From Neonectria sp. B-13 (lineage: Eukaryota > Ascomycota > Sordariomycetes > Hypocreales > Nectriaceae): 64,000 nt of DNA. The stretch's first letter is position 1. Each line of letters starts with the position of its first letter. The stretch lies in the NCBI GenBank assembly GCA_002682825.1, contig NOKP01000008.1, forward strand, positions 855,595 through 919,594, given 5' to 3'. The translations under genes were made by a program, and so were the position numbers. Of this stretch, positions 36,515 through 46,772 are shown piece after piece. Under the pieces are notes generated by a model. The model did no database searches. It had not been told where the DNA came from and saw nothing but the letters and a program-made list of their open reading frames with translations.

Positions 36515-37558
36515 TACCCTACCCCGCTTTTGAGATTTTACCCGATTTTCATTCATACACTACTGTCAGACTTCAGACCAGCGATGAAGGACTTGTTATG
36601 GGCCAATTTGCATTTGTGCCATATTGTTTTGGAGACATGATTGGAGCATCAGGCCTACGTGGTTGTGCCTGCTTTCGCATCAGAGATGTGCGTGTTACTA
36701 CTAGACTATCGCTTCTGGAGGGACTGCCCCTTACTTTTTCTTTTTCTTTTTCTACTTTATTCTATAGGCGGCTTAATTGCTTGCATGGACGTCATGGGAT
36801 CGGGTTTGAAGATGTTATCCATCGAAAGAAGGTTGCGATGAATGGATGAGGGAAACGAGACGACGATGGGTTTACGAGAGCTGAGATGCGCGATGACGGT
36901 GATGGTCTGGGTCAGCGAATCGGTCGAACAAACAGACCTTTGGGCACTACGAGGCCGGAGATGGAAGCTAGGAGCTCGTGTACATGACGGAATCATACAA
37001 TGGGTTACAAAGACTGCTTGAGCGTGGACAGCATTACCCCCGGGCACTACGGGGTTTAACTGGGTTGGGAGGCTATCTGCACATACGAAAATGTCATTAT
37101 TCCCCGTTGTCACTGTCTCTAACCCCGAGCCAAGCGCGAGCCAAGCGCGAGGTACAGAGTCTGTGTTTGCCTTGTGGGATGGCCTAGCGCTGAGACGAGA
37201 GCGCGGCAGAGGAGCATTTGCATAGGAACTTGGGAGGATCAGAGGTGTTTTGTGTTTTTCTTTCTTGTGTAATGAGTGGCAGGGAGAATATGTCGGAACG
37301 ATGCAAGAGAGACGAGCTAGGTGAGGACGAATCAATGGAACGGGTGTGAGGTATGGTGAGCCGTGAATGGTGAAGCCAACCACGTCTTATAGAAAGTGTT
37401 CTGAAGAGTTGCACAGTGCAGATTTGGTACCCAAATACAAATTCTACAAGGCTTATACCCAGTCATCTCATTATTCTCGCTTGTGCTCGTCTAAGGTATC
37501 TAGTATGCCGTAAATCCTCTATTGTACACGATTGCAACCCACCCAACCTTCTTTCTAC
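36515..37558. other. Convergent intergenic region
   Basis: This is the 3' flank of the kinase and of ALG2. The ORF of 208 codons on the minus strand (36757-37383) shows no domain and no family-like pattern; I do not call it. Confidence 0.5.
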
Positions 37559-39198
37559 CTATGCAGAGCTCGTCGGCCGCGCAAAGATGCTAGATATTAC
37601 TAGGCCCAAAGTAAAGAACAGGGCAAGACCGGCAACGTTCACAATGGTGTTGAAGACTGGCGGGGGACGCTTCTGCCCCACAATGTCTTGGACGATGGTA
37701 TCGAAACGCTCGGCCATCTGGTCCCGACCAAAGAGGTTGCGCACCCGAGTCGCACCGCGCTCGCCCATCTCCGACAGCTCAGAATCGGGCATGGCAAGGG
37801 CCCGCTGCATGACGTCTGACCAGGCGGGCACATGCTCGGGGGAGCGGAGCCAGCCGGTCTCCTCGTCGCGGATGGTCTCGACGGGGCCGCCCGAGTTGGC
37901 GGCGAGGACTGGGGTGCGCGCGAGCATGGCCTCGAGGGGCACGATGCCAAAGTGCTCGTTGGCCGGGGTGTAGACGAGCAGGCGGGCGGAGCGGAGGAGA
38001 GAGGCCTTGAGGGAGTTGGGGATGGAGAGGAGGAAGAGGACGGGGACCGAGGACGGGGCGGCGAGGGCGGTGATGAGCGTCTTGGTGGTGAGGTGTTCAA
38101 NNNNNNNNNNNNNNNNNNNNNNNNNNNNNNNNNNNNNNNNNNNNNNNNNNNNNNNNNNNNNNNNNNNNNNNNNNNNNNNNNNNNNNNNNNNNNNNNNNNN
38201 AAGGTCGAGGGAGGCATCAAGCGCTTCGAGCTCGTTGTGGTATTGGACGTTTTCGGCAACGCGATGATCGTAGCCGCCTGGGATGTCAGTTTGGCGTCAT
38301 AAATTGAGAGGAGACGACGTACCTGCGAGGACGAGGCGCACTCCCTTGCGCTGGTCTGGGGGGATAGCAGCGAAGGCCTTTATGGCCAGAGCAATATCCT
38401 TCTTTCTCTCGAAGCGGTTGATGCTAAGAATGAGCTTCTCACCCTCAAACACATTGCCGCCGTCACCTTCAAGCTCCTCGTAGTCGTCCTCCTTGGCCTC
38501 GGTGTCCACGCAGGGGTAGACGACCTTTGTGGCGACCCGGCTCTTCAGACCAGGCCAGGTGCGGTCGACGATACCCTTTGTAAACTCGGAATTGACGGCG
38601 ACAGCGTGGGCGAAGCCCATGCTCCACTCCTCGATCCAGTCGAAAGGCAGGCGGTAAAGCCTCTTGAGGGACGACTCGCGGCCGCGGGCGAGCAGCAGAT
38701 CGGGGAAGTGGCAGTAGAAGAGGACGGGCTGGGCGGGCGAGAGGTATCGCAGCAGGGGCAGGCCGGCGGAGAGCTGGTCGACGATGAAGGCGCGGGGCTG
38801 CAGGGCGGGCAGCTCGCCGGAGAGGGCGATGTGGACGAGGAGGTGGATGTGGCGGAGGATGGCGCAAAGGATGGTGAGGCGGGAGAGGATGGACATGGGG
38901 ATGAGCCAGTGGCCGCGGACTCGGACGTCGAGGGTGCCTGCGGATGTTAGTTGGTTTCCCCCAGGAGACTCTTATATAGGCGACAGGGGGGGTAGACGGT
39001 ACCATCGCGACACTCGTCGAAGCAGTGCTTGGGATCGCAGTGGTTGGTGAAGATGACGACGCGGTGGCCGCGATTCTGCAGGCCGACAGCGGCGTCGACG
39101 ACGAGACGCTCGGCGCCACCGATGCCGAGGTCCGGGTGGAAGAAGACGATGGCGCCCTTGCCGCTGTCCTGGTCTTGTTCTTGTTTGCCTTGAGGCAT
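37559..39198 (-). CDS. ALG2: ALG2 alpha-1,3/1,6-mannosyltransferase (contains assembly gap)
   Basis: Three exons (39003-39198, 38323-38937, 37559-38277); introns of 65 and 45 nt have GTACCG and GTACGT donors. Both are needed to keep frame. Exon 1 has FFHPDLGIGGAERLVVDAA, the GT4 N-terminal signature, followed by the ALG2-type FDECRDGTLDVRVRGHWLIPMS. Exon 2 carries YCHFPDLLLA, NSEFTKGIV and SINRFERKKDIALAI. Exon 3 has EHFGIVPLEAML (the EX7E region) and NSGGPVETI, then a C-terminal hydrophobic segment (VNVAGLALFFTLGLVISSIFA) consistent with ER membrane association. The enzyme adds two mannoses to the lipid-linked oligosaccharide precursor on the cytosolic ER face. 100 N fall inside exon 3 between ALDASLDL and EHLTTKTLI; comparison with the family suggests only a few residues are missing. 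Confidence 0.92.
38101..38200. other. Assembly gap (100 N)
   Basis: Exactly 100 N, a conventional placeholder for a gap of unknown size, lies within ALG2 exon 3. Confidence 0.98.
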
Positions 39199-39762
39199 CT
39201 TGGGCGAGCGGCGTGTTCTCTCTGTGGTTGATGGTGGTGGGAGGGAGAGAGTCTCGGGAGATGGTGGGGTGAAGCTGCTGTTAGTCTAGCTAGCTCTCAA
39301 AGCGTGCCAAGGTAGCAAGCCGCATGTGGCTGACACTGTGAGAAAGCAGCAATGACACAATGTGTACTATGATACTAGCGACGAAAACACTAGCAGTCTT
39401 GGTTATACTACGCGACGATGAGTATCTCTACAACTTTTCTATGTTTGTCTCGAATACATTCATTGATTATGCCCGAGCTACTAGTCACGTGATGCTCTGG
39501 CAGGACAAGCAATTCCCGAAAATTAGACTGAAACCCCGGTTGAAAGCTCCCCTCGTTCGACAAACGCAAACAGTCTTCAAACGACGTCCCCCTTTCAGAG
39601 ACGGCCTCGCAACCATTCTCTCATCGAGTTTATAATCTGCATTAATTCATGCAAGTGATATCCACGAAGTAGTATCGTAACAATTTGCACAGCACCCAAG
39701 TTCAACCAACACTGCGGAGATTCCCCAACTGTATTGGAGCGCGTGTGCAATTGGTATCCTGC
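39199..39762. other. Intergenic region
   Basis: This holds the promoter of ALG2 and the 3' flank of the methionyl-tRNA synthetase gene. No gene is seen. Confidence 0.6.
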
Positions 39763-41672
39763 TCACAACGTAACAGGCGATACCGATGCCGCCTTCATTG
39801 CCGCACTCTTCCTCCCCTTCATTGCTGCTTCTTCTTCCTTGACTTTCTTCACCTCGTCGCTCCCAAACATCTTTCGCCATTCATCTGCCTTTTCTGGCCT
39901 GATACGGCTGAACAGGTGTTCCGCCCTTCCAATTTCATGACCAGGCTTGATGGAATCCGCCGTCCACATGTCGGGGATCGGAAGCGGATCCACGCGGAGC
40001 TGGGTGCTTATGGACTTCGCCGTGTCCGGCATGTACGGCGCGATGATGGAGGCAAGAAGGTGGACAAGATTGATAGCCAGGCCAATGACAGCCGCACATT
40101 TGGTAGGTTCGTTCTCTTTGAGGCTGTTGTCGAGCTTATTCGACTGGAGAAAAGCATTGCCCTGCTGGGACATGTGGAGGACTGTGGACAGTGCACTGCG
40201 CAATTTGACGGCGTCAAGTTCTTGGGTGTATTGCGCGAGAAGTTTGTTGACATCTTCTTTCCAAACATCGAAAGAAGGCTCATTGTACTCGGTCCATGCT
40301 GGAACGATGTTGTCATAGTGCCGAGAATTGACGAATTTTAGAACGCGGCTGACGAAATTGCCGAAATTCTTTAGGAGCAGGTTGTTGTTGCTGCTAATGA
40401 AAGCATCCCAGGTGAACTCACTGTCGCCAGACTCTGGCCGTTGTGAAAGAAGATAAAAGCGCCATATATCGGATGGAACGCCAGTCTTTTGAGCCGAGTC
40501 CCCGAAAACCCCAATACCACGGGATTTGGAAAACTTGCCACCCTCATATGTTAGGTAGTCCGTCGTGGACAGGTGATGCAGTTTTGTCCAGACATCTCCA
40601 GTGCCGATTTGAGAAGCAGGGAACATGACGGAGTGAAAAACAACGTTGTCCTTGCCGATGAACTGATGCAATTGGACATCCTGAGGATTTCGCCACCATT
40701 TCTCCCACTCCTTGGTGTAATGGGCTGTGATGGACACATAGCCAATGCAAGCGTCAAACCACGAGTAGATGACCTTGTCTTCATAGGCCGGGAGAGGTAC
40801 CTTTGTTCCCCATTTCATGTCCCGAGTGATGCTGCGTGGTTGCAGTCCTTCCTTCAGCCAGGCAGAAGTAATAACCTTGCTATTGCTGGACCATCCGCCT
40901 TTTTGAGCGGAAGCTTGAAAGAAGGTTTCAATCTCAGGTTGCAGCTTATCCAGCTCCAGGAAAATGTGTTTCGTGTCCTTGGTGATGGGGCTAGCGCCAT
41001 CGACCTTGCACCGAGGGTTCTTGAGCTGGAGAGATTCCAGAAGTTGGCCACAAAGATCGCATTGATCGCCTCGAGCATCCGCATAGCCACACAGTGGACA
41101 CTCGCCTTCGACAAAACGATCGGCCAGAAACGATTCGTGCTCTTCACAGTAGAGTTGGGTTGTCATTCTCTCCTGCAAAAACCCATTCTCGTGCAGCTTC
41201 AGGAAGATTTCTTGGGTGATTTCCGTCTGAAGCTCGGTTGTAGTGCGGCCAAATATATCAAAACTGATGTTGAACCATTGGTATATTTCGGCGTGGATCG
41301 CGTGATACTTATCACAGAGCTCCTGCGGGGTGCATTTCTCAACGAGAGCCCGGGCCTCCGTAGTTGTACCGTACTCGTCCGTACCTGAAGCGCATTTATT
41401 TAGTGTCGGACTTGTGCTTTGATTGGAGTATCTTGGAGAAACCCAGGCAAAAAGCACGCGAGAAGCTGGGCTGATGACTTACCACCAACGTACAGGGTGT
41501 TGATACCTCGCCCTCGACAATATCTTGCAAACACATCGGCGGACAAAACTGATCCTATGATGTTTCCCAAGTGCGGGACATTGTTGACAAACGGCAGGGC
41601 GCTGGTGACGAGTACGTTTCGTTCCCCTTCCTGCGGGAGGACAATACCGCCGTTGCGCAAGTCGCTAGCCAT
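39763..41672 (-). CDS. Methionyl-tRNA synthetase, cytosolic
   Basis: Two exons (41483-41672, 39763-41384; 98-nt intron, GTAAGT donor, CAG acceptor) give 603 residues. Splicing joins YVGG to [13 protein letters not shown], a class-I MetRS signature. ATP-binding motifs are HLGN (34-37, the HIGH equivalent) and KFSKS (347-351, the KMSKS equivalent). The zinc-knuckle insertion has CPLCG and CDLCG (cysteines near 159, 162, 172, 175). [10 protein letters not shown] and the anticodon-binding C-terminal helical domain ([18 protein letters not shown]) follow. There is no mitochondrial presequence and the zinc-knuckle type is that of eukaryotic cytosolic enzymes. It lacks both the N-terminal GST-like domain of yeast Mes1 and a C-terminal EMAP-like domain, so it is a compact form. 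The C-terminus ends in a Lys/Ala-rich tail that may aid tRNA binding. Confidence 0.95.
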
Positions 41673-42382
41673 GGTTGCAGAGACAGAATGGCTTGGTGAG
41701 GTGAGGACGGCAACCGATGGAGGGGTACGTGGAAAGGGTTTATAACCTGCTTCCAGTGCACCCGAAGCTTGTTACGCCGAACTTGTGAGTCAATGGCTTT
41801 GTGGGTCATGGCTGAGTTTCGATTTGTAAAACTCAGTGACTGATTACGGGTTGAGTTGGAATACGACAGACAACTAACACATTTTGCTACCAGCAGGTCG
41901 AATATCTAGGTAGTTAGTTGCTACGAATAAGTCACAGCACGACCTACTAGTACTGCTAGTAGGAAGCACGGGGGTGGGGCCTACTACTACTATGTAGTAG
42001 GAGCACGGGTACGTACCCTTTCCCCAGAGTCTTGGCACCTGACGTCGTTGTATCACATGCAAGATAACTACACCAACAGATGAAGACAATACAACAAGAC
42101 ATGCGATGGACGGCATACGGCGTAAAAAGCCCTTCAACTCATCCATCTTGACTATCGACGCACTCACCCAGTCGACACACACACGTGAATGTTGATCCGC
42201 CGGCAACCAAGACACCCACCCCGCTCCCAACCTCGGGATCCGGTCCCCATCCCCTGATCTTCGGTGACAAGCCATGAGCCGAGGCGCCGACTGAGAGACC
42301 TCCCTCGCTCATCATATCAACCACCCATTCTTTCAACCAAGCTCTCTCTGTTCTCACCACCCTCCTCATATATTCTCACAAA
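41673..42382. other. Shared divergent promoter region (MetRS / enoyl-CoA isomerase)
   Basis: This 710-bp interval lies between two outward-transcribed genes and contains the duplicated hairpin described separately. No gene is seen. Confidence 0.65.
41943..42018. repeat. Duplicated hairpin plus AGCACGGG motif and adjacent palindrome
   Basis: Two hairpins occur in tandem: CCTACTAG/CTAGTAGG (arms 41943-41950 and 41956-41963, 5-nt loop) and CCTACTAC/GTAGTAGG (arms 41980-41987 and 41994-42001, 6-nt loop). Each is followed by (A)AGCACGGG. The second runs into the perfect palindrome GGGTACGTACCC (42007-42018). Position in a divergent promoter suggests regulatory sites or a small duplicated element. 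Confidence 0.7.
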
Positions 42383-43262
42383 ATGTCACAGCTCTTTTCC
42401 CTCACAATCCCCCCCGTCGCCACCCACCCGGGCGGTACGCTGGTGTGCACGCAGCCCGCGCCGGCCGTCTACCTGTTGACCCTCACGTCGCCGCCCGACA
42501 ACCGCATCACGGCGCCCGTGTGCCGCGCCCTGCTCGAGGCCCTGGACATTGTCGAGTTCGGCTACCCGCCCGGCGTCGTCGTCACCACCTCCGGCATCCC
42601 CAAGTTCTACAGCAATGGCCTCGACCTCGATCATGCTGTCAACACCGACGGCTTCTGGGCCCTGTTGTATAGCGTCTGGAGGCGCTTCCTGACGTAACGT
42701 GACCGTTTTTTTACTCTTTGCTCTTCTCGTGGCTTACACCGATTGCTCTAGCTACCCCATGCCAACTGTCGCCCTCATCAACGGTCACGCCTTCGCCGGC
42801 GGCCTCATGCTCGCCACCGCCCAAGACTACCGCCTCGCGCCCTCGCCGCGCGGCTTCCTATGCGTCAACGAGCTGCTCTTCGGCGCCCCGCTAAAGCCGC
42901 CCATGGCCGCGCTCTTCCGCACCAAGTTCCCCGCGGTCACGTACCGCAACCTGGTGCTGGAGGCCCGGCGCTTCGCCGCTCCGGAGGCCGTGGCCGCCGG
43001 CATTGTCGACGCCATCGCCGAGAAGCCCGAGGACCTGCTGGCCTTCATCGCGGAGCGCGACCTCACCACCAAGGCCAAGTCAGGCGTGTACGGCGTGCTC
43101 AAGGCGGAGATGTACCACGAGCTGATCGACTACATGAAGACGCCCGGGCTGGAAGGCCACGACGCGAGGTTCGACGAGACCCAGGCGCGCGAAGCCGAGA
43201 GGAGCGAGTTTGGAAAAGTGTGGTACGAGCAGTGGCTCAAGGAAACCAAAGCGAAGCTATAA
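42383..43262 (+). CDS. Peroxisomal enoyl-CoA hydratase/isomerase family protein (ECI-like)
   Basis: Two exons (42383-42693, 42752-43262; 58-nt intron, GTAACG donor, TAG acceptor) give 273 residues. The crotonase fold is indicated by the oxyanion-hole segments FYSNGLDLDH (75-84) and NGHAFAGGLMLATAQDYRLA (114 onward). FLCVNELLFGAPLKPPMAALFRTKF resembles the delta3,delta2-enoyl-CoA isomerase branch rather than classical hydratases, where two glutamates would be expected in the active site. The protein ends in AKL, a peroxisomal targeting signal type 1. The likely role is shifting double bonds during beta-oxidation of unsaturated fatty acids in peroxisomes. The gene diverges from the methionyl-tRNA synthetase gene; the functional link is unclear. 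An alternative is a monofunctional hydratase. Confidence 0.88.
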
Positions 43263-43646
43263 GGAGCTGCGTGAATGTATGATGTATGCCATGTCATTAC
43301 GTATACCGTGTTCTATACTCCTGTTCTAAAGATGGTCTTTGCAAGTGCGTGTCTGTCTGAGACCGGGGGAATATCGCAGTGCTGTGAGCCAAAACCAAAC
43401 CAAACCGACCAAACCATGCCGCACCGAACCGAGCCCCTATCGAAAATGTGAAAAAGGAAAATTCTTTTAGTAAATGAACGCCGCAATGCTGACTCCCCTA
43501 GGCGACTATCTTTCCGGCGGCTCCAATTGGGGGGGTATCATGGCCTCTGATGTAAACTCCTCAAACCTGCTCTTGCTCCTGCTTCTGTCCAAATGAAAGT
43601 GTCCAACTCCTTCGTTTCTTCTCTGTTCATGGTTGTTGAGACACGG
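43263..43646. other. Convergent intergenic region
   Basis: The 3' flanks of two converging genes meet here. It contains AAACCAAACC-type repeats near 43390. No gene is seen. Confidence 0.6.
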
Positions 43647-46600
43647 CTACTCCTCTGACTGAGGATCCGCGGCTGTGCTCTCATCTACCGCCTTTCCTTT
43701 CGTCGAATCGCCATCTCGAGCCGCTATCATGTCCTTTTCAGCTTGAATTGCCTTCTCTCGTAGCTGCTCCACGTCCTCGCGGCGGACCACCCGCCGCAAT
43801 CCCTCGCTCGCCTGCATCAGGCCGTCGATGCTGATGGCGTGCTCCGTCATCTGGTGGCTGATGTACGTGTAGACACCAGCCGGGGTGTTGCACTGCAGCA
43901 AGTTGCCCTCGTTGAGCTTCAGCAGGGCGAGGGCAACCTGGAAGAGGAACGTGCTGCCGTCATTGGTGCAGAGGACCACATCCCACACGCGGAACAGTGC
44001 CTCGGCGCTTAGGCAGTCGGTGAAGACGGACAGAAACCACTGGAACGTCAGCGCCTCGAGCTCAATAGAGAGCGAGTCCAGGTGCGCCGATAGCTTCGGA
44101 AGAACCGACGTGACGTATTGGCGGAGCACCTGCTGGTCCGCACGCGAAGCCATCAGCGAGTGATCGTAGTACCCGTGTGGTAGGATGTTCTCGACGATGG
44201 ATGTTAGGATCCAGAAGGCGTCCTCGGCCGACGGCATGATGAGTAGCAGGTTGGCAGTGATTAGGTTCATGCCCTGGCAGTAGCCGACATCCTTGTTGCG
44301 CCGCGAGTACGCCAACAGCACCTCGTTGAGCTTCTCCACCCCGGGGCCTTTGCGGAAGAAGATGTTGTCAGTCAGCGTTCGGTTGATGTCCATCTGAATC
44401 TGGCTCACGACGACAGGGTCGTCGTCCTTGCCGCTCTGTGACACCAGATCGTCGTAGTATCCCGGAACGCGCTGCGCTGCCGCCCCGGAGCACTCTGACC
44501 AGACCTTGGCGCGGTAGGCGACGGGGATGCCGTTGAGTATCAGGTTCTTGAACTCGTTCCACTTGGCCCGCCCGACCTTGCCCTTGTTGCCCAGTCCGGA
44601 GACGCCAATCATCTCGCCATCGGCAACACGCGTCTCGGGGAGGATCATGGCAGGGCGCTCGTATCGGGCCTCGGCCGCCGCCGCCGCAGCAGCAACCGCA
44701 GCCTCACCCTCGCGTCGTCGCTCAGCTCGGACCTTGCGGAGGAAGTCATTCCATTTGACAGTCTTGTCCCGCTGAAGCGCATCGTGCACATCGCTAAGCT
44801 GCTGAAGCAACAGCTTGACAGGTTCATTGTCCTCCTTGGCTAGTACTGTTGACTCCTGAGATGACTGCGTCGTCTCGCTATCGACGGCCGTCGTCGTGCT
44901 TGCCGATGGGACCAGGCCAGAGTTGGTTGACACGATAGCGGGTTTGACCGGTCCTACTTCTGAAGCCTCGACTCCTTCCATCACCTCCAGTGACGGAGCA
45001 CCGATGCTGGGGGTGTGGCTCAGCAGCTCAGTGGGAAACGTGGCAATCTTCAAGTAATCCTGCCACCTCTTCGGCTTGCCCTCCTCGACTCCCCGTTCCT
45101 CGAGGCTGCTCGGGCTCTCTGGGCGCCCGTCGCTCGATGAACTCCCCTTGGGGCTGGGGACATCTTCCAGCGCGTTAGGTGAGATGCCGGAACGGCCGTT
45201 CATGAGCATTTCGGTACGACTACCCTTACGTATGTGACGAGCCATCTGAGCCGCCTCACGCTGTCGCTTCTTGCGGCGCTGGTCGTAGATGAAGCCGAAG
45301 CGATCCGTTAGATATTCGCTGTTGGGGAAGTTGTTGTAGATGTGCGTTAGGGTTGGCGGCTGTGTCTCAGGTGGCAGAATGGCATCCATCTCGACAGGAC
45401 CGTAGCTCTCCTGGCGCGACTCCAAGTTGCTCGGCGGGCTTCCTCTCATGGTATCCCATGCTTCTTGCGCCTGCGCTCTTTGCGTCCCCCGGTCGGAGGG
45501 CACGGGGGTCGATCGGCGCATTGCCATTAGTGCCTTAGGGCCACCAGCGACGGACACCGATCGGGGCTGCACCTTGCGCCGCCCTGTCGTAGATGACGCT
45601 CTCAGTGAATCCGCCCGCGTGGAAGTGCTCACAGCTCGACCCCTAGGCTCAGCTTCGCGGGTGCTCATGGCCCCGCCGGCAACCAAACGCAAAGCTAGGC
45701 TGGCCAGCGAAGCAGATGTTTTGCGCTCGCCGGTGGCACCAGACTGAATGCTGGAAGCTCCGCTAGAGCTCTTGGCCGAAACAGGATCGGGCGGGTTGAA
45801 GAGGTCCTCTTGCAGGGTTGGCCGACGATCCATACTCGAGTGCGATCGAATGACGGTAGCCGGGTTGATGACCTCGCCGTTAACGCTGCCAGCCCTACTC
45901 GCCCGCTTTGTAGTGCCTGTGCCCCATAGATAATCCTTCCATCCCTTCAAAGTGCCCTTTCCAGAGTCGGTGCTGGTATTGGTGTTCACGGATTGGTTGC
46001 TGGCGCGGATGGTAGAGCGGTTAGTCTGGCCGTACGCGTTGGCGACCACTGTGTCTTGCATCGCATCGCTCATGAGGTCGCTAAGGCCAGAGTCGTCCTC
46101 CTGTAAGGTCTTTCCGTTGGTGCGCAGCTCAGCTTCGACGGCGCGCAGGCGTGTCTCCAGGTCGAGATTGGACAGGCCGCATTCTCGGATTATCCTTCGC
46201 AGAGCCCTCTCTCGCTCGTCGGCGCGTCGTCGCATGATGGAAATCTGAGCATCTCGATGGGCCAAGTCCTCCGAGATCTGTCTCACAAGGCTAACAGCGC
46301 CATGCCGCGAGATCAATCGCTGAATGTGTTCGTCGTTGGCCTGGTGAAGCGCACCGGGGACCTTGTGCATCAACGGGGCATCCTCGAACAGGGCGCTGCG
46401 TGCGCTGGACTGGCCGGTTAAGCTATCGACGATGGAGCCGCGGCCGACCTGAGAGACGGAGCGATCAACGGCCTTGTCGGTGGGCGGGCGAGTTGTCGGC
46501 TTGGTCCAGGTGGGATCGTCGAAGCGGTCGCGGCCAGGGCTCTCGGGGGAGAAGCTGGGGAAGCTGGTCAGCGACTTGTCGCTCGCGGCAACGCTACTGG

Positions 46601-46772
46601 ACGAGCTGCTGGGTTGGCTGAGGCGTTTGCGGCCGCGAGGGCCTCGCAGGGTGGTGCTTCTTGCGCTACGGCTACTATGGTAGGAGCGGAGAGACGTGGT
46701 GCTGTGTTGGGAGACGGAGCGCTGGAGGGGCAAAGACGGATCGGCCGCGTCTACGGCCGTCGCCGTTGCCAT
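43647..46772 (-). CDS. TBC-domain Rab GTPase-activating protein
   Basis: A single exon of 1041 residues from the ATG at 46772 (MATATAVDAADPSLPLQRSVSQ). The frame stays open upstream to 46934 but has no earlier ATG. The N-terminal 700 residues are disordered and Ser/Arg-rich, with one predicted coiled-coil-like segment (AHRDAQISIMRRRADERERALRRII). The TBC domain spans about 735-985: LILNGIPVAYRAKVW, the arginine-finger segment QIQMDINRTL, and the glutamine-finger segment VGYCQGMNLI. Both catalytic fingers are present, so it should stimulate GTP hydrolysis by a Rab through the dual-finger mechanism. Further family blocks are LPHGYYDHSL, LEALTFQWFLSVF and WDVVLCTNDGSTFLFQVALALLK. The target Rab cannot be told; fungal relatives act in Golgi, endosome or polarity traffic. 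Confidence 0.93.
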   Translation of the reverse strand: MATATAVDAADPSLPLQRSVSQHSTTSLRSYHSSRSARSTTLRGPRGRKRLSQPSSSSSSVAASDKSLTSFPSFSPESPGRDRFDDPTWTKPTTRPPTDKAVDRSVSQVGRGSIVDSLTGQSSARSALFEDAPLMHKVPGALHQANDEHIQRLISRHGAVSLVRQISEDLAHRDAQISIMRRRADERERALRRIIRECGLSNLDLETRLRAVEAELRTNGKTLQEDDSGLSDLMSDAMQDTVVANAYGQTNRSTIRASNQSVNTNTSTDSGKGTLKGWKDYLWGTGTTKRASRAGSVNGEVINPATVIRSHSSMDRRPTLQEDLFNPPDPVSAKSSSGASSIQSGATGERKTSASLASLALRLVAGGAMSTREAEPRGRAVSTSTRADSLRASSTTGRRKVQPRSVSVAGGPKALMAMRRSTPVPSDRGTQRAQAQEAWDTMRGSPPSNLESRQESYGPVEMDAILPPETQPPTLTHIYNNFPNSEYLTDRFGFIYDQRRKKRQREAAQMARHIRKGSRTEMLMNGRSGISPNALEDVPSPKGSSSSDGRPESPSSLEERGVEEGKPKRWQDYLKIATFPTELLSHTPSIGAPSLEVMEGVEASEVGPVKPAIVSTNSGLVPSASTTTAVDSETTQSSQESTVLAKEDNEPVKLLLQQLSDVHDALQRDKTVKWNDFLRKVRAERRREGEAAVAAAAAAAEARYERPAMILPETRVADGEMIGVSGLGNKGKVGRAKWNEFKNLILNGIPVAYRAKVWSECSGAAAQRVPGYYDDLVSQSGKDDDPVVVSQIQMDINRTLTDNIFFRKGPGVEKLNEVLLAYSRRNKDVGYCQGMNLITANLLLIMPSAEDAFWILTSIVENILPHGYYDHSLMASRADQQVLRQYVTSVLPKLSAHLDSLSIELEALTFQWFLSVFTDCLSAEALFRVWDVVLCTNDGSTFLFQVALALLKLNEGNLLQCNTPAGVYTYISHQMTEHAISIDGLMQASEGLRRVVRREDVEQLREKAIQAEKDMIAARDGDSTKGKAVDESTAADPQSEE

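Noticed and set aside
36757..37383. 208-codon minus-strand ORF between the kinase and ALG2
   Set aside because: No domain or signal peptide, and it lies where two 3' untranslated regions should converge.
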